DNA from: Anaerolineales bacterium
GTDB taxonomy: Bacteria; Chloroflexota; Anaerolineae; Anaerolineales; UBA4823
Reading direction: 5' to 3'
NCBI GenBank assembly: GCA_016929095.1
Contig: JAFGJM010000004.1
Coordinates: 109,688 to 173,687, forward strand
DNA length: 64,000 nt
In this document: positions 48,957 to 59,636 of the stretch, piece after piece
Layout of the letters: every line of letters begins with the position of its first letter
Numbering within the stretch: the stretch's first letter is position 1
The notes under the pieces: model-generated
Database searches by the model: none
What the model was told of the DNA's origin: nothing
What the model saw: the letters and a program-made list of their open reading frames with translations, nothing else
Program-made: the position numbers and the translations under genes

Positions 48957-51501
48957 ATTGGATGGGAAATTTACTCCGGTTTTCCTGGAACCATTTTTCA
49001 ACATTGACCGAGCAGGGGAAGGTTGGCATGCGGCAGTAGGTTCGCGCCTTTCTTCCTTACCCCATGGAAAACAAAATTTCCGTGGCATACCTTTTGAGCT
49101 GGGTTCTCATGAGGAAAACTGTTGGCTGGCACTCAAAGAAAAGGATAGCCGGATAGATATTCCGTTGTCGGGAACTGCATCTTATTTAATATTTGTGCAT
49201 TTCTGTGACCTGGTAAAAGACGATCAGCAAAATCCATGGTTAACATCCGACAATGAGGTCGGTTTTCATGCACACGCTGGTGAAATATTAGCCAATTACA
49301 CACTTTGTTATGAGGATGGTGAAGATTTCACAACGCCAATCCGCAGACGATTTGAGATTGAACAGGCATTAAGAGTATGGGGACAAGAAGCATTTGCTGC
49401 ATTACCTCACGAAGGTTTTCGGCCTGTTTCGTTCAAAGGTACTATTCCACAAGGGAAATGGGGTTTTTATCAACAGGGATTAACCAGTGATCAATCGCCA
49501 ACTTCATTACGCTATTGGATATATGCCTTAAAAAATCCCAATCCGAGAATGCCATTAAAAGCTCTTCGAATTTCATCCACTGGTATTAGTGGGGTGGTTA
49601 TTGCGGGAATAACCATGTATCATGGAAAAGATCATCCACTTCGTTACAGTGCATTGAAAAGCCTAAAAATCAATTTAAAGCAACCAATATGCCTGGATGA
49701 GCTGCATATAGAGATTGATACCGGGATTATTACCCGCCGCTATCAAACAATTCCGATCGAACCTCAACAATGGTTACAGGCACCTACAGCAGGGTTGGGG
49801 GAAGAGACTTTATCAATTCTACAAAATTCTTTTCAGTGGTTAGATATAACTGCGAATTGTGATGCCATTTTATCCATTGAAAATCACAAGTTTGACCTTG
49901 GCGAGGCCTTTGCGAATTTTAAGGGTGAGAGCAAAGATGAATTGGCGTCGATTGAAATCCTTTCACCTAATACAGTATGTATCCAAGGCAAGGTCATTGA
50001 AGAAACAACTTCTCAAGTCACACCGGTGCGAATCAGTTTTCGAACAATCGACGGACGCTATTTTCCTCCATATGGTCACCGGCATACGATCAATGCCAAT
50101 TGGTTCGAAGATTACGGGGGCGACTTGTTACTAGGCTCCACACCTTATGCATACATCGATGGTACATTCCGAATTGAGTTGCCTGTGGGAGAAGAAGTTC
50201 TGGTTGAAATAACCAAGGGTTTTGAATATAACCCTATTCGTAAACGGCTGACGGTCGAGCCGGGACAAAGCGAACTCACGTTTTTAATGCAAAGAGCTGC
50301 TCATTGGCGGGAACACGGGTGGGTTACTGCCGATACGCATGTCCATTTTATATCCCCTCAAACTGCCTGGTTGGAAGCGAGAGCAGAAGGTGTAAATCTG
50401 GTTAATTTACTGGCTTCTCAGTGGGGTGAGCTTTTCACTAATATTCATGATATTTCCGGTAAAGTTAGTGGTGCCAGCGAGGACGATACCATTATATGGG
50501 TAGGAACAGAAAACCGCCAGCATGTGCTTGGACATATTAGTTTATTGGGAGTAAAAGGTAATCCGGTTTTCCCGATGGGGACAGGAGGACCGGATGAAGG
50601 TTATTTTGGTGATCCTACCGTGATATGTCTGGCGGAATGGGCTGATCTTTGCCATGAACGAGAAGGATTAGTAATTCTTCCCCATTTTCCTCAACCTTAT
50701 TGCGAGGCGGCTGCCGATATTGCCCTGGGAAAAATCGATGCGGTTGAAATACGCAACTTCATTCCCGGTATCGAGAGTTCCAGTATGAAAGAGTGGTATC
50801 GCTATCTTAATTGTGGATACCAGGTGCCGGTTGTTGGGGGAACCGATAAGATGTCAGCCGGTATACCGATAGGCGGTGTTCGCACATATGCCCGATTATT
50901 AGGTGATCAGGATTTATCATTTGACTCATGGGCGCAGGCGGTTCGAGCCGGACGTACATTTACCACCAGTGGACCTTTGATCGAATTTGCGGTTGAAGGC
51001 AAACACCCTGGCGATTGCATCAAACTATCCGAAAAGGGCGGGAAATTATTCTACGAAGCGAATATTGAATCGATCTATCCGGTTGATGAGGTACAAATTA
51101 TATTAAACGGGAACATAATCGACAGCGTTGTTTCACAGAAAGGTGAAAGAAAGCTGAATATTGGCGGCGAAGTAATCACACAGGAGAGCTGTTGGTTGGC
51201 AGCTCGCTGTGTGAGTAAATTAAAAGCACAACACACATGGCCGGTAAATCATGTAGCAGCGCATACTTCTCCGGTTTATATTCAATGTGGTAATTCTGAG
51301 GTTTTCAACCTTTCTGATGCAACCCATATTCTCACGTTACTTGAAGGCGGATTAACCTGGCTGGATACATTATCTATCCCAATTAGCTCTGAACGACACA
51401 ACGTATTAAAAAACACGTTTAATACTGCGCATGAGGTGGTCACTAAGCGGTTATATAGCCACCATTATCATCACCAAAAATCAAAAGGAATACAACCGTA
51501 A
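48949..51501 (+). CDS. CehA/McbA-family PHP-type metallohydrolase with large N-terminal region
   Basis: EHGWVTADTHVHFISPQTAWLEARAEGVNLVNLL; VPVVGGTDKMSAGIPIGGVRTYARL; 850 aa. Confidence 0.8.
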   Translation: MIKLDGKFTPVFLEPFFNIDRAGEGWHAAVGSRLSSLPHGKQNFRGIPFELGSHEENCWLALKEKDSRIDIPLSGTASYLIFVHFCDLVKDDQQNPWLTSDNEVGFHAHAGEILANYTLCYEDGEDFTTPIRRRFEIEQALRVWGQEAFAALPHEGFRPVSFKGTIPQGKWGFYQQGLTSDQSPTSLRYWIYALKNPNPRMPLKALRISSTGISGVVIAGITMYHGKDHPLRYSALKSLKINLKQPICLDELHIEIDTGIITRRYQTIPIEPQQWLQAPTAGLGEETLSILQNSFQWLDITANCDAILSIENHKFDLGEAFANFKGESKDELASIEILSPNTVCIQGKVIEETTSQVTPVRISFRTIDGRYFPPYGHRHTINANWFEDYGGDLLLGSTPYAYIDGTFRIELPVGEEVLVEITKGFEYNPIRKRLTVEPGQSELTFLMQRAAHWREHGWVTADTHVHFISPQTAWLEARAEGVNLVNLLASQWGELFTNIHDISGKVSGASEDDTIIWVGTENRQHVLGHISLLGVKGNPVFPMGTGGPDEGYFGDPTVICLAEWADLCHEREGLVILPHFPQPYCEAAADIALGKIDAVEIRNFIPGIESSSMKEWYRYLNCGYQVPVVGGTDKMSAGIPIGGVRTYARLLGDQDLSFDSWAQAVRAGRTFTTSGPLIEFAVEGKHPGDCIKLSEKGGKLFYEANIESIYPVDEVQIILNGNIIDSVVSQKGERKLNIGGEVITQESCWLAARCVSKLKAQHTWPVNHVAAHTSPVYIQCGNSEVFNLSDATHILTLLEGGLTWLDTLSIPISSERHNVLKNTFNTAHEVVTKRLYSHHYHHQKSKGIQP

Positions 51502-51502
51502 A

Positions 51503-52588
51503 ATGATGCAAATCGGGAATTCATCTCTAACAAATATAGCACGCCTCCGTGAAGGTGTGTCCCGAGAACGGGTGTCATCCTGGGATAAAACGGGGGGAAA
51601 CCAGGATTATTGGGTATTGAATCCGGGAGAAACACAAACAATTTTCGAGAAGACCGGAGCTGGATGTATTAAACATATTTGGATCACCTTGGGTTGTTCT
51701 GAGATACATTACGCACGGAAAATTGTGTTACTTGCCTGGTGGGATGGTGAAAATGATCCCAGTATTGCATGCCCTATTGGCGATTTTTTTGGTATCGGAC
51801 ATGCTATCATAAAAAACTTCTGGAGCATGCCATTACAAATGAGCCCGGAAAACGGGAAGGGTTTTAATTGTTGGTTCCCCATGCCATTTTGCGAACAAGT
51901 CAAAATTTCAATTATGAATGAAACGCAATCGGAAGTCACACTGTTTTTCTATGTGGATTATGAGAGTTATCCATCACTGGACGGTGGTTTTGGGAGGTTT
52001 CATACGCAATGGCGACGACAAAATCCGACTCCCGGTTGGGGAGATGACAATCGCCATTTCTGGATCGATAAACAATACCGTGATGATATCTACGGCACAT
52101 CAAATTTGACTGCCGGGAAAAATTACGTGATATTGGATGCAGAGGGTAAAGGACAGTATGTGGGTTGTCATCTCGACGTGGATTGTTTTAAATTAGGTAA
52201 AAACCGATGGTGGGGGGAGGGGGATGATATGATATTTATTGATGGATTAGCTTTTCCACCCCGCCTTCATGGCACCGGCAGCGAAGATTATTTTAATATG
52301 GCTTATTGTCCGACACAGGAATATTGCTCTCCATACCACGGTATCACTGTTAATTCCGGGAATACTGAGTGGGCATGGGCGGGTAAAAATTCTGTTTACC
52401 GTTTCCATATTGAGGATCCAATATATTTTGAGAAATCTATCTTGGTAACCATCGAGCACGGACATGCCAATAACCTGACCAACGATTATTCTTCAACTGC
52501 ATATTGGTATCAATGCGAACCACATAAACCATTTCCAGAATTGTTGCCAGTTTCTCTTCGATTACCTCGAGAATATATTCATTTTTAA
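51503..52588 (+). CDS. DUF2961 / GH172-family protein
   Basis: SWDKTGGNQDYWVLNPGETQTIFEKTGAGCIKHIWITLG; GEGDDMIFIDG..PPRLHGTGSEDYFNMAYCPTQEYCSPYHG; start at MMQIGNSS. Confidence 0.88.
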   Translation: MMQIGNSSLTNIARLREGVSRERVSSWDKTGGNQDYWVLNPGETQTIFEKTGAGCIKHIWITLGCSEIHYARKIVLLAWWDGENDPSIACPIGDFFGIGHAIIKNFWSMPLQMSPENGKGFNCWFPMPFCEQVKISIMNETQSEVTLFFYVDYESYPSLDGGFGRFHTQWRRQNPTPGWGDDNRHFWIDKQYRDDIYGTSNLTAGKNYVILDAEGKGQYVGCHLDVDCFKLGKNRWWGEGDDMIFIDGLAFPPRLHGTGSEDYFNMAYCPTQEYCSPYHGITVNSGNTEWAWAGKNSVYRFHIEDPIYFEKSILVTIEHGHANNLTNDYSSTAYWYQCEPHKPFPELLPVSLRLPREYIHF

Positions 52589-52597
52589 GGGATTCTA

Positions 52598-53671
52598 ATG
52601 CAACCAAAAACATATCCAACTGATCATATGTTACGGGGAGCTCTTATTGGCTGCGGACATATTTCTATCCATCACTTGCGAGCCTGGGCACAGGTCAAAG
52701 GTGTTAAGATTGTAGCCCTGGCAAATCGCACTAAAAACAAGGCTGAAGAGCGTGCCAGGGAATTCGGAATTCCTATTGAGCATGTTTATAGTGATTATCG
52801 GGAATTATTACGAAATGAAGTGCTGGATTTTGTCGATATAGCCACAGCTCCGGATATTCACCGAATGCAGGTCGAAGATGCTGCTGCTCACGGGGTAAAT
52901 GTTTTTTGTCAAAAACCGTTTGCACCTTCCCTGGAGGACGCACTACACATGATGAGAAGCTGCAATGAGGCTGGTGTTCTCTTTGCTATCAATGATAACT
53001 GGCGCTGGCGAAGCTGGTATAGGGATCTTAAACGATATCTTCAGCAAGGAATAATTGGTTCTCCCCATTATATGCGCATAGAAAAACACAATGATTTAAC
53101 GTTGCCTTTACCGGATGGTAGTTTACCACAAGTATTTATTAACCAATCCTATATGCTTACTATGGAAAAATTGATTGTTTTCGAATGGGGCATTCACTTG
53201 ATCGACGTGATGCGCTTCTTATTTGGCGAGGTGAAAAACATTTATGCCCGTATGGATCATGTCAGCCCGATTTGTTCCGGAGAAGATAGGGCGATCATCA
53301 ATTTGGAAGTCGGTTCGATAAATGGCTTGATCGATATCAGTTGGGCGAGTGTCAATGGTGAAAAACGAGCCAGTCAGTTGGAGCAAGTGACTTTAGAAGG
53401 AGATGTCGGTACAATCGAGTTGATTCCAGATCGACAGGATCTGTTGAAAATATCCAAAAAAGAAGGAACGCACCAAAAACCAGCCTTCGATTGTACACCG
53501 GAAGAAGCATATCAAGCCAGTTATAACGCCGCTCAGCGACACTTTGCTGAATGTCTGCGGAATGGGAGGCTACCTGAAACCGTAGCGGAAGATAATTACC
53601 GTACATTACAAGCTACCTTTGCTGCCTATGAATCGGCAGCAGGAAATAAAGTGGTGTTTTTGGAGAAATGA
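52598..53671 (+). CDS. Gfo/Idh/MocA-family oxidoreductase
   Basis: GALIGCGHISIHHLRAWAQVKGVKIVALANRTKNKAEERAREFGI; GVNVFCQKPFAPSLEDA. Confidence 0.92.
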   Translation: MQPKTYPTDHMLRGALIGCGHISIHHLRAWAQVKGVKIVALANRTKNKAEERAREFGIPIEHVYSDYRELLRNEVLDFVDIATAPDIHRMQVEDAAAHGVNVFCQKPFAPSLEDALHMMRSCNEAGVLFAINDNWRWRSWYRDLKRYLQQGIIGSPHYMRIEKHNDLTLPLPDGSLPQVFINQSYMLTMEKLIVFEWGIHLIDVMRFLFGEVKNIYARMDHVSPICSGEDRAIINLEVGSINGLIDISWASVNGEKRASQLEQVTLEGDVGTIELIPDRQDLLKISKKEGTHQKPAFDCTPEEAYQASYNAAQRHFAECLRNGRLPETVAEDNYRTLQATFAAYESAAGNKVVFLEK

Positions 53672-54498
53672 TGGAATACGATCTTAGCGGGATTATCGAT
53701 ATGCATATACATACACAGCCAGATGTTTCACCTCGACAATTGGATGATATTCAAGCTGCTCAACAGGCGAAAGATGCTGGTATGCGTGCTATCCTGATTA
53801 AATCGCATGTGGTATTAACCGCTGATCGGGCGGCTATTGCCGAAAAGGTGATGGGGGATATTAATGTTTTTGGAGGTTTAGCGTTGAATTATGCTTCGGG
53901 AGGTTTTAATCCAGAAGCAGTGGAAACTGCCATAAAAATGGGGGCAAAAGTGATATGGATGCCAACGCGCAGCGCCAGGAACATGTTTTCTCGGGCAGGT
54001 TTGGAAGGTGGATTGAGTATCTTCAATGAAGATAGATCGATTCTACCGATTATCCATACTATTCTGGAGCAAATCAAGCAAGCGGGAATTGTGCTAGCAA
54101 CCGGCCATTTATCGGTTGACGAATCGATTGCGCTGGTTAACCTGGCAAAAACCAAGAATCTCCCGAAAGTTATGATCACTCATCCGGAGGCGGAATTTAT
54201 CAAAATGCCTGTAAGTTTACAAAAAGAGATCCACGCTTCAGGGATATTTTTCGAGCGATGTTTTGTGGATACAACGCCCCTCATGCACCATGCGACCAAT
54301 ATAGAGGAAATCGGTGATCATATCCGCGAGGTTGGTGTTGGGTCCACGGTGCTTTCAACGGATTTAGGGCAACCTGAAAACCCATCCCCGGTGGAGGGTA
54401 TGGTTACATATCTGGCTTCTTTAGCGAAATTCGGATTCAGCAAAAGTGAGATATCAAAGATGGCTGGCCAAAACCCAGCATTTTTATTGGATTTATGA
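53668..54498 (+). CDS. amidohydrolase-like DUF6282-family protein
   Basis: GIIDMHIHTQPDVSPRQLDDIQAAQQAKDAGMRAILIKSHVVLT; conserved metal-type HIH and H/D residues. Confidence 0.75.
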   Translation: MMEYDLSGIIDMHIHTQPDVSPRQLDDIQAAQQAKDAGMRAILIKSHVVLTADRAAIAEKVMGDINVFGGLALNYASGGFNPEAVETAIKMGAKVIWMPTRSARNMFSRAGLEGGLSIFNEDRSILPIIHTILEQIKQAGIVLATGHLSVDESIALVNLAKTKNLPKVMITHPEAEFIKMPVSLQKEIHASGIFFERCFVDTTPLMHHATNIEEIGDHIREVGVGSTVLSTDLGQPENPSPVEGMVTYLASLAKFGFSKSEISKMAGQNPAFLLDL

Positions 54499-54504
54499 GG
54501 CATT

Positions 54505-55482
54505 ATGAGCAAAATCGAAACTGACTTATCCCCGGAAATTCAATTGGAAATGCTAAAAACCATGTTGAAAATCCGATATTTTGAAATGACGGCTGGATCT
54601 TTATATAAAAGAGGGTTACTCAAAGGCGGAGTTCATGCCTGTATCGGTCAAGAAGCGATACCGGTGGGTATTAGCGCTCATCTAAGAACCGATGATTACA
54701 TCACCAGCACCCATCGCGGGCATGGCCACCACATTGCCAAGGGAGCAGATGTCAAACGCTTAATGGCAGAATTGATGGGCAAAGAAACCGGGTATTGCAA
54801 AGGACGCGGTGGCTCGATGCATGTGGCAGCGTTTGAGGTGGGAAGCCTGGGAGCTTTCCCTATTGTAGCCGCCGGAGTTCCGTGCGCTGTGGGGGCGGCT
54901 TTTTCGATGATGCACCAAGGGAAAGATCAAGTGGCGGTGGCCTACTTTGGAGATGGGGCGCTCGGACAGGGGACGATATATGAAGCCTTTAACCTGGCAT
55001 CTGTCTTGAAATTACCGGTAGTTTTCGTTTGCGAGAATAATTGCTTTGCAGTTTCAACCAGAACAGAAGCAACTGTGGCTTTAAAAGATATCCCTTCCTT
55101 CGCTGCTTCTTTCGGTTTTACGGGCGTGCGAGAAAATGGACAAGATGTCCTTAATGTATATAAAACAGCAAGAGCAGCGATAACACGTGCAAGAGAAAAC
55201 CAAGGTCCGACATTACTTTATTTTGATACTTATCGCTTTGAAGGGCATTACTTTGGAGAACCGGAAATTTATCGCACACGAGAGGAAGTTCAGAAATCCA
55301 GAGATGAATTGGACCCTATTGACATATTCAGTGCCTACTTACTTGATGCAGGAATGATGAATAAGCAATCCAGAGATGAAATTGAAATATCTGCCAGGGC
55401 AGAGATAGAAGAAGCAATTGAGTTTGCCAAACAAAGCCCCGACCCCAATCCGGAGGAGTTTGCTAAATATGTCTACGCGTGA
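54505..55482 (+). CDS. 2-oxoacid/acetoin dehydrogenase E1 alpha subunit-like
   Basis: GLLKGGVHACIGQEAIPVGI, HRGHGHHIAKGADVKRLMAELMGKETGYCKGRGGSMHVA, FGDGALGQGTIYEAFNLASVLKLPVVFVCENN. Confidence 0.92.
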   Translation: MSKIETDLSPEIQLEMLKTMLKIRYFEMTAGSLYKRGLLKGGVHACIGQEAIPVGISAHLRTDDYITSTHRGHGHHIAKGADVKRLMAELMGKETGYCKGRGGSMHVAAFEVGSLGAFPIVAAGVPCAVGAAFSMMHQGKDQVAVAYFGDGALGQGTIYEAFNLASVLKLPVVFVCENNCFAVSTRTEATVALKDIPSFAASFGFTGVRENGQDVLNVYKTARAAITRARENQGPTLLYFDTYRFEGHYFGEPEIYRTREEVQKSRDELDPIDIFSAYLLDAGMMNKQSRDEIEISARAEIEEAIEFAKQSPDPNPEEFAKYVYA

Positions 55483-56482
55483 GCAGGGCACTTCACCAAG
55501 AAAATTAAGTTACCTTTTGGCAATTCGGGAAGCGATGCAAGAAGAAATGCGCCGGGATAAAAACGTGATCCTGTTGGGTGAAGATGTAGCGCGACACGGC
55601 GGTGGTTTTGGTGTATCGAAAGAATTATGGGAAGAATTCGGGGATGCCCAGGTGAGAAACACCCCAATTTCGGAAAATTGTCTGGCTGGGATGGCATTGG
55701 GTGCTGCCATGACCGGTTGTCGCCCGATCTTGGAATTCATGTTCATGGACTTTTCTGCCCTGGCAATCGATCAAATTTGTAATGAAGCTGCCAAGGTGAG
55801 TTATATGTATGGCGGACAAACTAATGCGCCAATTGTATTTCGCTGTCCGCAAGGCGGGTTATCCTATAAAAGCGCAGGAGCCCACCATTCCCAAAGCCTG
55901 GAAGCCTGGTATGCCCATATTCCCGGATTGAAAGTGGTTTTCCCTGCCACACCGTACGATGCAAAAGGATTGTTGAAAGCAGCAATCCGCGACCCTAATC
56001 CGGTCGTATATATCGAGCATAAGGCATTATATAGCACCGAAGGTCTTGTCCCTGAAGAAGAATATCTCATCCCAATAGGGAAAGCGGATATCAAGCGCAG
56101 CGGCAATCAAGCCACAATTATTGCTGCCGGATATATGCTGCAATATGCTCTAGAAGCCGCGCAAAATCTGGCTATCGAGGGTATCGAAGTGGAGGTAATC
56201 GATCCACGTACGTTAAATCCTATGGATGAAGATTGTATTTTTACATCTATTCGTAAAACCCATCGAGTTGTATTAGTTCAGGAAGCATGTCGGTCTGGTG
56301 GCGTAGCCGCAGAGTGGGGTATGCGTATAAATGAAGCGTGTTTTGATTGGCTGGATGCCCCAATCACCCGTGTGGCGGGTGCGGATGTCCCCATCCCCTA
56401 TGCCCAATCGTTGGAGAATAAAGTATGGCCAAACCCGACTCAAATAGTCGATGTAGTTAAGAATGCGTGTTATTTCAAATAG
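55469..56482 (+). CDS. 2-oxoacid/acetoin dehydrogenase E1 beta subunit-like
   Basis: VILLGEDVARHGGGFGVSKELWEEFGDAQVRNTPISENCLAGMALGAAMTGCRPILEFMFMDF; ATG at 55469 overlaps the E1 alpha end. Confidence 0.92.
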   Translation: MSTREQGTSPRKLSYLLAIREAMQEEMRRDKNVILLGEDVARHGGGFGVSKELWEEFGDAQVRNTPISENCLAGMALGAAMTGCRPILEFMFMDFSALAIDQICNEAAKVSYMYGGQTNAPIVFRCPQGGLSYKSAGAHHSQSLEAWYAHIPGLKVVFPATPYDAKGLLKAAIRDPNPVVYIEHKALYSTEGLVPEEEYLIPIGKADIKRSGNQATIIAAGYMLQYALEAAQNLAIEGIEVEVIDPRTLNPMDEDCIFTSIRKTHRVVLVQEACRSGGVAAEWGMRINEACFDWLDAPITRVAGADVPIPYAQSLENKVWPNPTQIVDVVKNACYFK

Positions 56483-56495
56483 ATAAGGTGGATTA

Positions 56496-57701
56496 ATGGC
56501 TAGTGAAGTTTTCATGCCTCGTCTGACCCATGATATGACCAGTGGTCGTTTATTACATTGGTTGAAAAAGGAAGGCGATTTGGTGAGTATCGGTGAAACA
56601 TTGTTTGAGGTTGAGACCGACAAGGCTGTATCGGAAGTTCAGGCAGAAGCCAGTGGATTATTACAAAAAATCGCGTTTCAAGAAGAGCAAGATGTACCAG
56701 TTGGCGCGGTGATGGCTTTGATCATTGCATATGGTGAAGAATTACCAGTATCAGCAAAGGGAATTTTGGGAAAATCCATTTTTCCCCCTTCCCAAGATAA
56801 TAGGAGAGTACAAGAACAGAATCAAAATCGAGATGTCGCACAAAGAGAATCACCACCAGAACGACGGGTGTTCATTACCCCAATTGCTCGCAAACTGGCG
56901 ATTGAGAACAACATCGATCTCAACCTATTGAAGGGTAGCGGACCTCGCGGCAAGATTGTTGAAGCGGATGTTCGTGCTTGGATCGCGCAGCGGAATGAGC
57001 TGGCATCTGTTGCTTATACACCAGTTGAGGATATGGCATATGAGATTATTCCATTAACCGATATCCAACGAATCACAGGTCAGAGGATGACCCAATCTGC
57101 AACTACTATCCCTCAATTTACCCTGGAAGTGGATGTCAATATGGCGGAAGCATCCCGATTGAGGAATTTCTTATCATCTCAATTAGGTGTGAAAATATCT
57201 TTTACAACCCTAATAACTGACGCGACAGCTAAAGCTCTCCACCTTCACCCGCGCCTCAATGCTACATATGTAGAGGGTGAAATCCGATGCTATAAATCAA
57301 TCAATATAGCTGTGGCTACGGCTACCGGGCAAGGATTATTAGCGCCGGTAATCCATGATGCGGATACATTGACTTTGGCGCAAATCCAGGAAAGGATAAA
57401 TTATTTCCAAAGTCACTCAGATGGTAAATCATTCAGCATCGAAGATTTAAGCCATGCAACGTTTACACTATCCAATCTCGGGATGTATAGTATCGACCGG
57501 TTTACGGCTTTGATCAACCCACCCCAGGCAGCGATATTGGCTGTGGGAAAAATATGTGAACAAGTAACCATGAAAACCGATAAGCCATTGATCTATCCTT
57601 TGATGACTCTTCGTTTGAGTATTGATCACCGAATTTTGGATGGGGCAACTGCGGCTCCGTTTTTGATGGATGTAAAAGAGATACTTGAAACCACCCGTTA
57701 G
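56496..57701 (+). CDS. 2-oxoacid dehydrogenase E2 (dihydrolipoyl acyltransferase)
   Basis: Lipoyl motif EVETDKAVSEVQ, peripheral-subunit-binding FITPIARKLAIENNIDLNLLKGSGPRGKIVEADV, catalytic LRLSIDHRILDGATAAPFL. Confidence 0.93.
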   Translation: MASEVFMPRLTHDMTSGRLLHWLKKEGDLVSIGETLFEVETDKAVSEVQAEASGLLQKIAFQEEQDVPVGAVMALIIAYGEELPVSAKGILGKSIFPPSQDNRRVQEQNQNRDVAQRESPPERRVFITPIARKLAIENNIDLNLLKGSGPRGKIVEADVRAWIAQRNELASVAYTPVEDMAYEIIPLTDIQRITGQRMTQSATTIPQFTLEVDVNMAEASRLRNFLSSQLGVKISFTTLITDATAKALHLHPRLNATYVEGEIRCYKSINIAVATATGQGLLAPVIHDADTLTLAQIQERINYFQSHSDGKSFSIEDLSHATFTLSNLGMYSIDRFTALINPPQAAILAVGKICEQVTMKTDKPLIYPLMTLRLSIDHRILDGATAAPFLMDVKEILETTR

Positions 57702-57709
57702 GTTTAACC

Positions 57710-58831
57710 ATGAAAATCAACCCTTCAGAATATTTATCACGTGCTGAACAACTTCGCGCTGAAATGGTATTACGAAATTTAAATGCCTTACTTTTTTATG
57801 GTTGGAAACGCGGACAGATATTTTTTGTCTCCGGTTACTATCCGAACTATATTGCCAATGTAGCCATGGTACTGCTGCCCCGAGAGGATGAACCTGCATT
57901 ACGTATTCGCTTTCCCTTTGATTTGGATCGGGCAAAAGGTGAAAGCTGGATAAAAGATGTGGGGGCCAGCGGAAATGTTCTCAATCTGGCTGATGATTGT
58001 GCGGACATTTGCCAGAGAAAGGGATTGACTACTGCTCACATTGGATTGGTTACAGGCGATAATGTGATGGATGAAATGCCACGAAGTCTATTTATTGCCC
58101 TTCAAAAAGCACTTCCCGATGTGGAATGGGTGGAAGCAAACGATATGATCCAAAGTGCCCGGTTGATTAAAACATCAACCGAATATGGGGCATTAAGAGA
58201 GTCAGCGAAATTAGCCGATCTGGGGATCAGAGCTGCGAAAAGTGCGATAATGTCCGGTTGTACCGAGTATGAAGTAGTGGCATCTGCAGAAGCGGAAATG
58301 CGGAAGAAGGGTGCTGATGCTCATCTGGTGGTGATTGCCTCTAAAGGATTGACAGATCTAATTGGGCCTCCAGAAAATAAAATACTGGAACCTGGAGATA
58401 ACGTTATCCTGGAAGCCGCAGTACAAAAAGATGGCTATTGGACTCAGGTCGCCCAGGTTGCTTACGTGGGAGGTCCTTCAGAAGCGCAATCGAAAATCTA
58501 TAAAGATACTTACCAGGCATTTCAAGAAGGTGTAAAAGCAGTTAAACCAGGAATGCTATGCAGTGGTGTAGCGAAAGTGATCCAGACTTTTTTAGAAGAT
58601 CGTGGCTATGGCGGTTCCATTGAGCAGGATTTCGGGCATGGCATTGGTTTAGATTTGCCCGAACCCCCGCTTATCGAATTCAAAGATAACACCATCATTA
58701 AAAAAGGGATGGTTATTGTTATCCACCCATCGGTTCGAAAAATGGGGGTTGGTGGGGCATTTATCGGGGGAACGGTTTTGGTACATGATGATTACGCCGA
58801 GATTATTCATGAGATCCCTGAGCTCGCTTAG
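57710..58831 (+). CDS. M24-family Xaa-Pro peptidase/creatinase-like protein
   Basis: QDFGHGIGLDLPEPPLIEFKDNTIIKKGMVIVIHPS. Confidence 0.85.
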   Translation: MKINPSEYLSRAEQLRAEMVLRNLNALLFYGWKRGQIFFVSGYYPNYIANVAMVLLPREDEPALRIRFPFDLDRAKGESWIKDVGASGNVLNLADDCADICQRKGLTTAHIGLVTGDNVMDEMPRSLFIALQKALPDVEWVEANDMIQSARLIKTSTEYGALRESAKLADLGIRAAKSAIMSGCTEYEVVASAEAEMRKKGADAHLVVIASKGLTDLIGPPENKILEPGDNVILEAAVQKDGYWTQVAQVAYVGGPSEAQSKIYKDTYQAFQEGVKAVKPGMLCSGVAKVIQTFLEDRGYGGSIEQDFGHGIGLDLPEPPLIEFKDNTIIKKGMVIVIHPSVRKMGVGGAFIGGTVLVHDDYAEIIHEIPELA

Positions 58832-58852
58832 CTTAGACTGGAGAATTAAACG

Positions 58853-59635
58853 ATGAAGACCAAGATACGCTTTTTAGGCGTGGCAGCTTTTGAAATTACC
58901 AATACACAAGGGAATGTGATTCTTATCGACCCATTTTTAGATGAAAATCCTGCCTGCCCGGTAAAAGTCACTGAATTGGAAAGGGTAGATTTGGTTCTGG
59001 TGACACATTTGGCTTATGACCACCTTGGTGATGCTGCGGAAATTGTAAACAGGTTTAAATGCCCGGTGGTTTGTGGCGCAGAAGTGAAGGTTTACTTGAT
59101 GCAAAAAGGGGTAGATCCAAGTCTCATACGCACGGTACCCTGGGGCGGGCAAGTTAATCCCCGGGGAATTCGCGTAAGAGCCGTAGAGTGCCACCACACA
59201 TCTTTTCGTAAGGCACCCAATGGCGAGTATTTATGTGGAAATCCTCTTAGTTTTATTCTTTATGCTGACCCAGGGGTACGGATTTACCACTCAGGGGATA
59301 CAGCTATTTTTAGCGATTTGAAATTAATCGGTGAGCTTTACCGACCAAATATCGGTTTAATGTGCGCCTGTGAGATTGAAAATGATTATCTTGAAAAACT
59401 GGGATTGATGGATCATTATGGCAATGAGATGAATGGCGATGAAGGGGCATTAGCGGCGATGTGGTTGCGATTGGATTATGCCATCATATGCCATTATTTA
59501 AATATTAAGGGCCACCCGGATATCGACCGGTTTTTTGCAATCCTGCAAAATCGAAGTTCAGATGAAAAACCCCTTACCAAACCTCTGGTATTAAACCCTG
59601 GCGAAACTTTTGAATATGAGGGAAAGGGTGAATGA
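58853..59635 (+). CDS. MBL-fold metal-dependent hydrolase (UlaG-like)
   Basis: VDLVLVTHLAYDHLGDAAEIVNRF; VRIYHSGDTAIFSDLKLIGELYRPNIGLM. Confidence 0.85.
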   Translation: MKTKIRFLGVAAFEITNTQGNVILIDPFLDENPACPVKVTELERVDLVLVTHLAYDHLGDAAEIVNRFKCPVVCGAEVKVYLMQKGVDPSLIRTVPWGGQVNPRGIRVRAVECHHTSFRKAPNGEYLCGNPLSFILYADPGVRIYHSGDTAIFSDLKLIGELYRPNIGLMCACEIENDYLEKLGLMDHYGNEMNGDEGALAAMWLRLDYAIICHYLNIKGHPDIDRFFAILQNRSSDEKPLTKPLVLNPGETFEYEGKGE

Positions 59636-59636
59636 G

